A DNA stretch of 64,000 bases. It comes from Prochlorococcus sp. AG-409-B05. Its GTDB lineage: Bacteria; Cyanobacteriota; Cyanobacteriia; PCC-6307; Cyanobiaceae. The number at the start of each line of letters is the position of its first letter. Position 1 is the first letter of the stretch. Below are positions 39,221 to 48,377 of this stretch, one piece after another. Made by a program: the position numbers and the translations under genes. The notes under the pieces are model-generated. The model did no database searches, was not told the origin of the DNA, and worked only from the letters and a program-made list of their open reading frames with translations. The stretch covers positions 1-64,000 of the forward strand of contig QCJK01000008.1 of assembly GCA_003216075.1 (NCBI GenBank), read 5' to 3'.

Positions 39221-39948
39221 TGCTTATCTCCTAAAACGATTTTAAAAACTTCTTGGGCTTTTCGCAAAGCCTCTGGTGTACCAATATCCATATAAGGTTC
39301 ATTGGTGTGAAAAGTCTGAACCCTTCCCACGAGATTAGGTAGCACTTGAGTACTGAAGTCAGTCAATTCAGGGCCTAAGTCATCAAGAAAGTCAAATAAG
39401 GATGGCTCAAAAAGGTATAAAGCACCGTTAGCACAATTACCAGGAGGTCTTGCTACTTTTTCATGAAAAGCCGTCATCAAACCATCTGAATTCTTTTCAA
39501 CAATCCCACAACTACTAGGGTTCTCAGTAGTAAAGGTGAGCATAGTTAGCAGGCTCTTACTAGAACGATGTCGATGGGCTTCTAATAACAACGTTAGATC
39601 TGCATTAGTAATGTTATCTGCATGGATCAAGAGACCTGTAGCATTCATGAAGAATTTTCTATTGGCAAGTAATGTTCCTGCTGTGCCAAGAAGAGACTGT
39701 TCATGCACAATCTCTATGCGCATTGATTTAGTCACAGAGCTCTTTACGAACTCATTAACCTGTGCCGCGAGATAGTGAGTATTCACAAGTGCGGCTTCAC
39801 AACCTATTGCATCAAGTGCTCGAAACCACCGACCTAAAAGTGGTTCCCTGGAAATAGGAACTAAACATTTCGGAGTGTATAAAGTGATTGGTCTCAAACG
39901 AGTTCCAAGACCAGCAGCTAAAAGGAGTGCTCTTAAAGGCTTAATCAT
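39217..39948 (-). CDS. Sugar-1-phosphate nucleotidylyltransferase (HddC-like)
   Basis: 243 residues. Signature LLLAAGLGTRLRPITLYTPKCLVPI at the N-terminus, then LGTAGTLLANR and IHADNI (metal Asp). The closest-looking group is the mannose- or heptose-1-phosphate guanylyltransferases. Activation of heptose 1-phosphate fits its neighbours GmhA and GmhB. It overlaps both flanking genes by 4 bases. Confidence 0.85.
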   Translation of the reverse strand: MIKPLRALLLAAGLGTRLRPITLYTPKCLVPISREPLLGRWFRALDAIGCEAALVNTHYLAAQVNEFVKSSVTKSMRIEIVHEQSLLGTAGTLLANRKFFMNATGLLIHADNITNADLTLLLEAHRHRSSKSLLTMLTFTTENPSSCGIVEKNSDGLMTAFHEKVARPPGNCANGALYLFEPSLFDFLDDLGPELTDFSTQVLPNLVGRVQTFHTNEPYMDIGTPEALRKAQEVFKIVLGDKQ

Positions 39949-41177
39949 CTAGAGATCTTAGTAAATCCAGCCTTACTGATAATCAAATCGGCTAGCGCAA
40001 AGCTTGCTGTAAAGGCTGGAGAAATAGAGTTAAGAACATGCGTACTACTTGGTCCAGGCAGGCAAAGAAAGTCATCTTCTAAACTTTGCGTATTGCCATT
40101 GAAAAGCTGAGATCTAATGCCGACTTTCTGACTGATTTCTATATCATTTAATGTAAGTTTAGGTATAAGTTTTTTTGCTGATTTGAGCAGAAAAGGGGCC
40201 AAAGAGAGAAGTGCTTGCTGATGAACATAATTGCGGAAATGTCCTCTATTTAAAACATACTGTTTAGCTAAAATATCTAGACTTCTTAAAGCCACACCAA
40301 ATTCAAAATCTTTAAAACCTTTATAGTTTTCTCTTCCCCATGCAGGGGTTGCAGTTGGGCCAATACTTATTGTTGGAACTTTATCAGCACTTGGCGTAAA
40401 ATGAACACCAAGGAAGGGTAAATCTAAATCTGGTACAGGATAAAGATTAGTTCTGATTTTAATAGGAGAATCTTTTTTTAATTGCCAATACAAACCTTTA
40501 AAAGGTAACAAGCTATATTCTAAACCTACACCATACTGGTGAGCCAAACGATCTGCCTGAAGGCCTGCACAATTAATAAGATGTCCATAAGAAATAACAG
40601 ATCCATCTTGCATTATAAGTTGCTTATCAAATGGCTTTGGACGCCAGTTTTTTTGACCAGTAAAGATACGAACTCCATTAATTTCTAATTCTTCTCTCAG
40701 TTTAGACATTATTAGCTTAGGAATCACTACTGAAGTGTCAGGTGTCCACAATGCTCTGCCAGTAGAGCTACGAGCTTCGGGAATAAGTTCCTGTAACTGC
40801 TTTTGATCTAAGATTTCCAATTTTGCTCCATTTTGTCTGCCACGTTTAGCTATTAAATCAAGTTGTCCATCTAAAGATGGATCTTGAGGAACAATTATCT
40901 TCCCACATTTACTGATTGGCAATGATCGCTGATCTATCCATCGTTTAAGTCTTTTTGACCCAGCGACACAAACATTTGCCTTTAAAGAATCAGGCTTATA
41001 GTAAAGGCCAGCATGTAATACTCCACTATTACGTCCCGAACTATGAAAACCAATTTTATCTTCTTTTTCTAAAAGCACTATATTTGCGAAGAGTTTTCTT
41101 TCTAGTAGCTGATAAGCAACACAAACCCCTACAATGCCCCCACCAACAATAACAATATCTGCATTCGTTGAATTCAT
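39945..41177 (-). CDS. FAD-dependent oxidoreductase, L-2-hydroxyglutarate oxidase (LhgO)-like
   Basis: 410 residues of the DAO fold: VIVGGGIVGVCVAYQLL, LEKEDKIGFHSSGRNSGVLHAGLYYKPDS, and GHLINCAGLQADRLA. This pattern is typical of LhgO/YgaF. The early HSSGRNSG motif and IGPTATPAW fit. In this operon it may instead oxidise a sugar-acid or hydroxy-acid side group; the canonical substrate is not assured. Confidence 0.82.
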   Translation of the reverse strand: MNSTNADIVIVGGGIVGVCVAYQLLERKLFANIVLLEKEDKIGFHSSGRNSGVLHAGLYYKPDSLKANVCVAGSKRLKRWIDQRSLPISKCGKIIVPQDPSLDGQLDLIAKRGRQNGAKLEILDQKQLQELIPEARSSTGRALWTPDTSVVIPKLIMSKLREELEINGVRIFTGQKNWRPKPFDKQLIMQDGSVISYGHLINCAGLQADRLAHQYGVGLEYSLLPFKGLYWQLKKDSPIKIRTNLYPVPDLDLPFLGVHFTPSADKVPTISIGPTATPAWGRENYKGFKDFEFGVALRSLDILAKQYVLNRGHFRNYVHQQALLSLAPFLLKSAKKLIPKLTLNDIEISQKVGIRSQLFNGNTQSLEDDFLCLPGPSSTHVLNSISPAFTASFALADLIISKAGFTKISR

Positions 41178-41192
41178 AAGTAGAAAGATAAA

Positions 41193-41858
41193 TCAATCTA
41201 ATGTTCTCAAGATAGAAAAAGGAAATTCGTTCAGGGTATTAATCAAATATAAATGAGACTCAAACCTATCATCCACAAAGAAGTAATTCTTCTTACCATC
41301 AGAATCGTTACAGATGAAAGGTCTAGTATGTTTTTTTATAAGACTTCTCTCATCTGATCCGTGACCAGTCATTACATGAATAACTGATGAAATCCCTGCT
41401 CTGGCTCCCGCCAAAAGATCGGAGCATCGGTCACCAATCAAAATAGACTGAGACACATCCAAGGAAAGATCATTAACTGCGGCTAAAACCATCGAAGGGC
41501 TTGGCTTACGCCAAGAGTCTCTAGGTGCATCTGGCCCATATCCATTCGCATATATAGCTGAAATAGGACAGGGTTGACCTAAAAGTTCAAGCATACGTGC
41601 AGTAACCAAGCCATAATCATTCCAAGTCAGCAGACCTCTAGATATTCCAGATTGATTTGTAACCAATACGACCTCCCATCCAAAATTAAAAGCGTAAGTT
41701 AATAAGTCGAAAGCTCCCGGCATAAGTTCAACATCATCAGGGTTAGAGATATAATTCCGATCTTGTATGACAACACCATCTCGGTCTAAAAATAAAGCTG
41801 GCTTTTTACGCAGTTCAAGAGAGTATTTTTGTGGTTTAATAATTTTGCAATCTCTCAT
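41193..41858 (-). CDS. gmhB: D-glycero-D-manno-heptose-1,7-bisphosphate 7-phosphatase (GmhB)
   Basis: 221 residues from ATG 41858 (GTG 41879 and ATG 41864 are in frame upstream). HAD motif I FLDRDGVVIQDRNYI, motif II VTNQSGISRGLL, SWRKPSPSMVLAA and motif IV ILIGDRCSDLLAGARAG. The DxD-containing motif I with the NYI and NQSGI signatures is diagnostic for the histidinol-phosphatase/GmhB group. It begins the heptose operon. Confidence 0.9.
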   Translation of the reverse strand: MRDCKIIKPQKYSLELRKKPALFLDRDGVVIQDRNYISNPDDVELMPGAFDLLTYAFNFGWEVVLVTNQSGISRGLLTWNDYGLVTARMLELLGQPCPISAIYANGYGPDAPRDSWRKPSPSMVLAAVNDLSLDVSQSILIGDRCSDLLAGARAGISSVIHVMTGHGSDERSLIKKHTRPFICNDSDGKKNYFFVDDRFESHLYLINTLNEFPFSILRTLD

Positions 41859-41929
41859 ATACATGAGAATTAATGCCACTATTATAATTTTATTTAGCTA
41901 TATATGGCTAAATATTCCCTATTATATGC

Positions 41930-42619
41930 TCATACCGTATACGTGTCGAATGGAGTTTCATAGACCTCATTACCTGGAAGTCCACCCCATTTTTTTTTAT
42001 AATAAAGCTTATTCCGGCTGTAAAGGCACCAATGCATCCTCCTGTAGGACTCTGTAGAGGCACTAAGTGTAGAAGAATTATCATGAAACCAATCTGCTAA
42101 TTGAACTTTCAGGACTGGATTTCCGTTGAGGGATAGGCGATACCTACAATCATTATCTTCAAAATATGCAGGACTTAAAAGCTCATCAAATCCCCCTAAT
42201 CTAATCCATTCTTCTGGGCGATTTACCAAAAATGTTGAGAAGCCAGCGATTGTATCGTGGTTTTCAAAAATAATTGTTTGCGGATTATTCAAAGATGCCT
42301 TTTCAAAGCATTCTATTGCTATTTTAGAGAAGACTACGTCATCGTTTGCAATAATACATCTTCCATAATTGCGAATAAAGAAATTCCAACTTGAAGGCAC
42401 TCCAAGGTTATAAGCTGGTGTTATTAAGTTTATTTTTTTTGTGATCTCAGAATCAATATTCTTCTCAAGGTAATTAGAAGCAGATAATTTTCCACCATTA
42501 TCCAATACAACAACCTCTAATTTATTAAAATAGTAAATATCTCTAGAAAGCTTAATTAATAACCTTATAAGAAGATCATATCTAGTTAAGGTTGGGATTC
42601 CAATCACTAATTTAGTCAT
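41930..42619 (-). CDS. Family 2 glycosyltransferase
   Basis: 229 residues. GT-A start LVIGIPTLTRYDLLIRLL, VVVLDNGG, and CIIANDDVVF with the metal-binding DxD-like acids; PAYFEDNDCRYRL later is the acceptor-side ED motif. It would transfer a sugar from a nucleotide sugar to the growing glycan. Confidence 0.85.
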   Translation of the reverse strand: MTKLVIGIPTLTRYDLLIRLLIKLSRDIYYFNKLEVVVLDNGGKLSASNYLEKNIDSEITKKINLITPAYNLGVPSSWNFFIRNYGRCIIANDDVVFSKIAIECFEKASLNNPQTIIFENHDTIAGFSTFLVNRPEEWIRLGGFDELLSPAYFEDNDCRYRLSLNGNPVLKVQLADWFHDNSSTLSASTESYRRMHWCLYSRNKLYYKKKWGGLPGNEVYETPFDTYTV

Positions 42620-42705
42620 GGAATTAAAAGGATTTTAGGGGAAGACAGAAACAAACATAGTTTAAATTATATAGAAAACCTAAAGCAATTTACAAAAGCA
42701 ACATT

Positions 42706-43425
42706 CTAGATTGCCAACGAATTAAATCTAGAAATTTTAATCTGCCTTTGTAATTCTATAGCATATGAAGACCAATCGACAAATGGAGACAAATGGGAAC
42801 GTTCACAGTGAGTTGATCTCCCAGGAAGAGATGTGCCCAAAGTATAACCAGATTCATACAAGTTCAAGAATAGATTGTGATCATCAGGATAGGATCTATC
42901 TAAACCTGTAAATCTATTGTCTAAAAATATGTTTCTTGTTTTTTTTAATGTGCTTTGCATACAAGCAAAAGTCATTACTGTTGAGGGTGATGAAGCAAAA
43001 TGTCCCTTTTTTGTGGCGAAGATTTTACGATGTAAATCTTTGTAGTCATAATAAGTATATTTATCAGGATGATCATATAGGCTGACAAAATCAAAAAATC
43101 TTAGGCCTTCTAATAACCATTCCTTTTGTTGTGGCAAATGTAGATGATCATCTTCTACAAAATAATAGATATTTGCTGGATGGAGTTTTGACAGTTCTAA
43201 AGCTAATCTAAAAGAGCCACAGTTTCCTCTCTTGGTAAGATAGACATAAGGCATTCTTTCGGCAAACCACTTATACTGACTATGACTAGTATTGTCACAT
43301 ATAACAACTAGTTCAGAAGGTAAAAAGCTTTTCAATAAGGAGAATAAAGTAACTTTTGATGATACATTTTTTATGGGTTTTCTACCAAAAACCTTAGAGG
43401 TCCTAAAAAAAACACAAAATTTCAT
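42706..43425 (-). CDS. Putative GT-A type glycosyltransferase
   Basis: 239 residues. FCVFFRTSKVF at the N-terminus, ELVVICDNTS and YYFVEDDHLHL suggest a GT-A nucleotide-binding fold with an EDDH metal motif; YPDDHNLFLNLYE may be the C-terminal acidic loop. No exact family is recognised. It lies 86 bases upstream of the GT2 gene on the same strand. The 323-base divergent gap to the next gene (43,426-43,748) is A+T rich and I see no gene in it. Confidence 0.65.
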   Translation of the reverse strand: MKFCVFFRTSKVFGRKPIKNVSSKVTLFSLLKSFLPSELVVICDNTSHSQYKWFAERMPYVYLTKRGNCGSFRLALELSKLHPANIYYFVEDDHLHLPQQKEWLLEGLRFFDFVSLYDHPDKYTYYDYKDLHRKIFATKKGHFASSPSTVMTFACMQSTLKKTRNIFLDNRFTGLDRSYPDDHNLFLNLYESGYTLGTSLPGRSTHCERSHLSPFVDWSSYAIELQRQIKISRFNSLAI

Positions 43426-43748
43426 TCAAAATCACTTAGGAGCCCAATTGCCATATTGTAGATTCACAATAGTGAACAATAACGTCAGGTTGATAGTTCA
43501 AAATATTTAGTTATATCGAAAACACAGTCTAGAAGACAAATCAAGTCATTGTGATTGGTAATACATGATATAAAAGAACAAAGTTTTAACACTATACGCT
43601 AGTTTGTAAAGCCAATAAATGTTGGTTTAAACTTTTCTTATTCTAATATACTGGAAATAAAATAGATCTGAAATAGCTCATCTGTTAAAATATTGGATAT
43701 TTGTTTCAATTGCTTTGGCTTTATTATCAAAAAAACCATTAAATTAAA

Positions 43749-45821
43749 ATGATCGGCCACAAAAGGCTAACAGCTAAAGCTGTCACGCTATTAAAAAAAG
43801 GTGATTTAGTTGAAGCTAAAATTATATTCAATAGGCTAATTAAGAATGGCTTAGGGGAAGCACATACTTACAATTACTTAGGGACGATCTACATATTTGA
43901 AATGGAGTGGGAAAAATGCATAAGAGCTCTTCAAATAGCAATTTCGATTGACTCAAATTATGTAGAAGCTATTATCAATTTAGGAATAGCATTAGAAAAA
44001 TCTGGGCAAATTAAAGATGCTATTACTTCATATAAAAAGGTTTTAAATCTAGAAAAAAATAATATAGCTGCATTAACAAATCTAGGTATCGCCTTGGAAC
44101 ATAGTGGAGATATCAAAGGGGCTATTAAGTATATAAAAGAAGCAACACTCATCAAAACTCAGGATCCAAATTTGATCTGCAATTTAGGTCACTGCTATCA
44201 ATTAGATGGCAATTACAAAGAATCCATCAATGTTTACAATAAAGCCCTGGAAATAGATCCATTCCACTATAGATCAATAAATAATCTAAGCAGTGTCTAT
44301 ATACAAAAAGGAGGCTTAAGAGAAGCAAAACTATTATTAAAGAAATGTCTAGCTATTAACCCTAGATATGCGGAGGCTTTCTATCATTTAGGATTAGTAG
44401 AACAACTTCAAGGAAGTTACTATGAAGCTATAGATGCCTACCAAAAGGCTCTTAATATAGAAAGTAATTATGGTGAAGCAATCGCCTCTCTTTTTGAGTG
44501 CAAAGGAAGAATATGTGATTGGAGTTTAGTAGATAATTATAAACAGAAATATACTGAAATTGATTTTTCGGGTAAAGCCATTCCACCACTGGGGGTACTT
44601 ATCTACGACGATAATCCTTACTCACAAATGATAAGAGCAAAAAGATTTTTCGAGAAGGAATTTAAAAGATTGGAAATAGAAGGCATAAAGCTATACAAAA
44701 AGAAGAAAATACGAATTTGCTATTTCTCTGCAAACTTCTATAACCATCCTGTAATGCAGTTAATTGCTAGATTGTTTGAATTGCATGATAAAAATACCTT
44801 CGAGGTATACGGATATAGTTTTGGGCTTCAAAAAAAAGATGCCTATAGAAATAGAATTGAAAATAGCCTTGATGTATTCAAAGAAGTTGATCATCTAGAC
44901 GATTCAGAGATAGCCTTGTTAGCAAGAAAGGATAAAATTGATATAGCGATTGACCTGATGGGGCATACAAAAGATTCTAGGTTAGGAATCTTTTCCTATA
45001 GAGCAGCACCTATACAAATAAACTATCTAGGTTACCCTGGGACGAATGGAGATAGTTGTTTTGATTACATTATTGCCGATGATGTGCTTATTAAAAAGGA
45101 GGAAAGAAAATACTATCAAGAAGAAGTTATAACACTACCAGGCTCATATCAATGTAATGATGATACAAAAACAATCAGCAAAAAACTGTTTAATCGGAAT
45201 GAACTAGGGATTCCCTTAAATACTTTTGTATTTACTTGTTTTAATGAAAACTATAAAATCACTAAAAGTGAATTTTCTGCATGGATGAATATATTAAAAA
45301 GGGTTGAGATGAGTGTGCTCTGGCTTTACAGCTCAAATCAGATATCTGAATCTAATTTAAAGAAAGAAGCTGCCAAGGCAGGTGTGGATAGTGGGAGGAT
45401 AATTTTTGGAGAAAGGATGAATAATGACGATCATCTTGCAAGACACTCTTGTGGTGATTTATTTCTAGATACCTTCAATTATGGAGCTCATACCACTGCA
45501 TCAGATGCTTTGTGGTCAGGCATGCCACTACTTACACTTACAGGCAAAAGTTTTTCATCTAGAGTCGCTGAAAGCCTTCTAAGAGCCTTGGAAATGGAAG
45601 AGTTGATTTGTAATAAAATAGAAGAATACGAAGATAAAGCAATAGAAATAGCTACTAAAAGGGACTTATTCATAAAGATTAGAGAGAAACTATCTCAAAA
45701 AATAAAAGAAAGTGGTTTATACAATTCGAAAAACTTCAGTAAAAACTTCGAGGAAATCCTTAAAAAGGTATACAAACAATATATAAATTATAAAGCCAAT
45801 AATATCATACTGGAGGTTTAG
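43749..45821 (+). CDS. TPR protein with OGT/SPINDLY-type glycosyltransferase domain (GT41)
   Basis: 690 residues. About seven tetratricopeptide repeats fill residues 5-260 (repeated AxxNLGxALExxGxxxxAIxxY). The rest is a GT41 domain: RICYFSANFYNHPVMQLIARLF, IDLMGHTKDSRLGIFSYRAAPIQINYLGYPGTNG and the UDP-binding HTTASDALWSGMPLLTLTG. Such enzymes O-glycosylate proteins or act in polysaccharide synthesis. TPRs recognise the acceptor. It is followed by the aminotransferase gene. Confidence 0.92.
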   Translation: MIGHKRLTAKAVTLLKKGDLVEAKIIFNRLIKNGLGEAHTYNYLGTIYIFEMEWEKCIRALQIAISIDSNYVEAIINLGIALEKSGQIKDAITSYKKVLNLEKNNIAALTNLGIALEHSGDIKGAIKYIKEATLIKTQDPNLICNLGHCYQLDGNYKESINVYNKALEIDPFHYRSINNLSSVYIQKGGLREAKLLLKKCLAINPRYAEAFYHLGLVEQLQGSYYEAIDAYQKALNIESNYGEAIASLFECKGRICDWSLVDNYKQKYTEIDFSGKAIPPLGVLIYDDNPYSQMIRAKRFFEKEFKRLEIEGIKLYKKKKIRICYFSANFYNHPVMQLIARLFELHDKNTFEVYGYSFGLQKKDAYRNRIENSLDVFKEVDHLDDSEIALLARKDKIDIAIDLMGHTKDSRLGIFSYRAAPIQINYLGYPGTNGDSCFDYIIADDVLIKKEERKYYQEEVITLPGSYQCNDDTKTISKKLFNRNELGIPLNTFVFTCFNENYKITKSEFSAWMNILKRVEMSVLWLYSSNQISESNLKKEAAKAGVDSGRIIFGERMNNDDHLARHSCGDLFLDTFNYGAHTTASDALWSGMPLLTLTGKSFSSRVAESLLRALEMEELICNKIEEYEDKAIEIATKRDLFIKIREKLSQKIKESGLYNSKNFSKNFEEILKKVYKQYINYKANNIILEV

Positions 45822-45912
45822 ATCATTAAGTTACATTGCCTAAGAATATTATACGCCTGCTAAAATATGTTTGAGATCCATAAAAAGTTGGCTACAATAA
45901 AATGATTATGAC

Positions 45913-47085
45913 ATGGATAAATTCATGGAAATAGAAAACAGCCTTGAATGGCCATTATTTGGAGAGGAGGAAGAGGAAGCCGTTCTAAGGGTAATAAGAT
46001 CGAATCAATTATTTGCAGCAAATGAAGTAAGAAGCTTTGAGGAGCAATATAGTGATTTTATAGGTGTTGATTTTAGTATTGGAGTAGGTAATGCGACGCA
46101 AGGTCTACATCTGGCACTGGCCGCATTAGAAATAGGAGTTGGAGATGAAGTTATAGTGACACCCTATTCCTGGATATCAAGTGCATCATGCACTTTAATG
46201 CAGAATTCAGTACCAATTTTCTGTGATATTGAGGATAAAACATTTGGCCTAGACCCTAAGCAAGTTGAAAAGTTAATAACGAAGAGAACCAAAGCTGTTG
46301 TTTGTGTCCATATGTTCGGATACCCATGCAGAGCAATAGAACTAAAAGAAGTCTGCAAGGAAAACAACTTACATCTAATAGAAGATAACTCTCATGCGCA
46401 TGGAGCAAAAATAAGAAATAATTATACAGGGACTATAGGGAGTATATCAGTAGCAAGTTTACATCAAAGAAAATCACTATGCGTCGGAGATGGAGGGATT
46501 GTCTGTACTAACAACAGAGAACTAAGAGATAAGATATATAGACTAAGATCATTTGGAGATAAAGAACTAAGTTATAATTACAGAATGACAGAATTCGCAG
46601 CAGCCATAGGTAAAGTAAGACTTGCTAAATTAAATCACCACAACGCAAAGCGAATAAGTAATGCAAGGTTGCTTGAAAAAATATTTGAAGATAACAACTT
46701 TGTAAAAGTATTAAAAGCAGAAAAAGACACTCAAAGTGTATATTACGCTGTTTTATTGGTCCTTAATAGGAGTTTGGATCTGGAATTTGAACAACTGCCT
46801 TATTGTAATAATCCAAAAACAGCCATCGTAAGATGGACATGGGAACCACTTCACAAAAATTCTAATTTTGATATTAATAATATACCTGCGAGAGGATATC
46901 CCTGGGAATTTGAGCACTATAAAAATGAGAAGAGATGGAATGTCCCAAAATTAAAAATAGCTGAAAAATACTTAAACAAAAGAATTATAGAATTTTACGT
47001 CCATCCAACTTTCGATAAAGATAAGATCAAAACTATTGGAGAGCAGCTTAATCTACAAATAAAGAGAAAAGCTATTTCAGTATAA
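45913..47085 (+). CDS. DegT/DnrJ/EryC1/StrS-type sugar aminotransferase
   Basis: 390 residues. PLP-fold motifs: GVGNATQGLHLALAAL, ADEVIVTPY-like DEVIVTPYSW, LIEDNSHAHGA, the Lys in HQRKSLCVGDGGI, and NYRMTEFAAAIGKVR. It aminates a keto-sugar nucleotide using glutamate. It is 92 bases after the GT41 gene and 16 before the kinase gene. Confidence 0.92.
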   Translation: MDKFMEIENSLEWPLFGEEEEEAVLRVIRSNQLFAANEVRSFEEQYSDFIGVDFSIGVGNATQGLHLALAALEIGVGDEVIVTPYSWISSASCTLMQNSVPIFCDIEDKTFGLDPKQVEKLITKRTKAVVCVHMFGYPCRAIELKEVCKENNLHLIEDNSHAHGAKIRNNYTGTIGSISVASLHQRKSLCVGDGGIVCTNNRELRDKIYRLRSFGDKELSYNYRMTEFAAAIGKVRLAKLNHHNAKRISNARLLEKIFEDNNFVKVLKAEKDTQSVYYAVLLVLNRSLDLEFEQLPYCNNPKTAIVRWTWEPLHKNSNFDINNIPARGYPWEFEHYKNEKRWNVPKLKIAEKYLNKRIIEFYVHPTFDKDKIKTIGEQLNLQIKRKAISV

Positions 47086-47101
47086 AACAATATACTTTAT
47101 C

Positions 47102-48187
47102 ATGACATCTAATTCTATAAATAGAGATATAAGCTTTAATAAGCCTATATCGTTTGAGAAGTTTTACCATTGGAAAACAATACAATCTAGATTAGATGAA
47201 ATTTCACCAAAGAAATCAACAATATCAAATATTATCAGCCTAAATAATGGAGGAAATAGCTCTGTATACAAGTTCAATTATAATGAGTGCGTTTATATCC
47301 TAAAAGTATTTCCTGATATAAAAAATGTAGACTATTCAATTAGACTAAAACGCGAGCTAGACTTCCTTTATATACTAGAAAAAATGAAGGTTAATAATGT
47401 GCCAAGAATTATCAGTCATGACAAATCAAAGCTTTGGATATTAGAAACATACCTGAACGGAGAGCGGGTAAGTACCCCCAATATATGGCAAATAAAATCA
47501 GTGGCTAGTTTTATTAGGGAAATAAATACTTACAGCCCATTTATACAAGACTGCAAAATTCAACTCGCCTCAGAAGCATGTTTTAGCCTTAGAGATCATG
47601 TTGAGATAGTTATTCAAAGAATGCAAAGGATAAAAGAAACATTGATTGAAAAACACAAAAAAGATAACTGCATTAGAGCTTGGGTGGAGAATGAGTTTTG
47701 TTCAAGTCTTAATAAAATAATAAATACTAGTCTTCAAGAAAATGAACAGGAAGACTGTTTTATATATTCAAATAATTTCAAGAAAATCCTTTCACCTTCT
47801 GATATTGGATTTCATAATATTATAAATAATAATGGTAAATTATATTTTTTTGACTTCGAACATGCAGGATGGGACGATATTTCAAAATTAATCTGTGACT
47901 TTTGCAATCAGCCTGAATATACATTGAACCGAAGAGAAACTCAAATTTTCATAGAAGGACTAAGAATCAATAAATTAATAGATAAAAATACATTAAAGAG
48001 GTGTTTAAGAATCCGAGAAATTCTAATTGTAAAGTGGGTTCTGATTATCCTTGACCGAGCAATCAATAGAGAACAATGCAACAAAGAAGAAGGTTATGAT
48101 TACATCCTCAACAAATGCAAGTTATACTATGAAAATACTTTAAAGAATAATTACCTTCAAGAGATAGAACATCATACTAACTTTTAA
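47102..48187 (+). CDS. APH/choline-kinase-like phosphotransferase
   Basis: 361 residues. N-lobe LNNGGNSSVYKF and YILKVF (ATP Lys), catalytic loop LSPSDIGFHNII and metal-binding DFEHAGWDD match the aminoglycoside phosphotransferase fold. It probably phosphorylates a sugar hydroxyl at the start of an anomeric activation path, given the adjacent aminotransferase, GmhA and KdsC-like genes. Confidence 0.8.
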   Translation: MTSNSINRDISFNKPISFEKFYHWKTIQSRLDEISPKKSTISNIISLNNGGNSSVYKFNYNECVYILKVFPDIKNVDYSIRLKRELDFLYILEKMKVNNVPRIISHDKSKLWILETYLNGERVSTPNIWQIKSVASFIREINTYSPFIQDCKIQLASEACFSLRDHVEIVIQRMQRIKETLIEKHKKDNCIRAWVENEFCSSLNKIINTSLQENEQEDCFIYSNNFKKILSPSDIGFHNIINNNGKLYFFDFEHAGWDDISKLICDFCNQPEYTLNRRETQIFIEGLRINKLIDKNTLKRCLRIREILIVKWVLIILDRAINREQCNKEEGYDYILNKCKLYYENTLKNNYLQEIEHHTNF

Positions 48188-48239
48188 ATCAAAATAAAAA
48201 AACAAAGGACCGGCTTTACTTAAAACTTGCTAATTTAAA

Positions 48240-48371
48240 ATGGTTGCAAAAAACAAAGAATGTAATTATAATAGCAGTAATAAAATTCTTAGCCAAATGA
48301 AAGTCTATTCTACATATAATAAAGCATTTAAATACGGCAATGCCTCAACTGAAAAAAAATTGGCCGGTTAA
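48240..48371 (+). CDS. Possible 43-residue ORF between kinase and gmhA genes
   Basis: The frame begins MVAKNKECNYNSSNKILSQ and ends KKLAG before TAA, just 6 bases ahead of the isomerase start. It is lysine- and asparagine-rich, as expected for chance coding in A+T-rich DNA. No domain is recognised; it could also be the remnant of a gene. Confidence 0.22.
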   Translation: MVAKNKECNYNSSNKILSQMKVYSTYNKAFKYGNASTEKKLAG

Positions 48372-48377
48372 TTAGCA

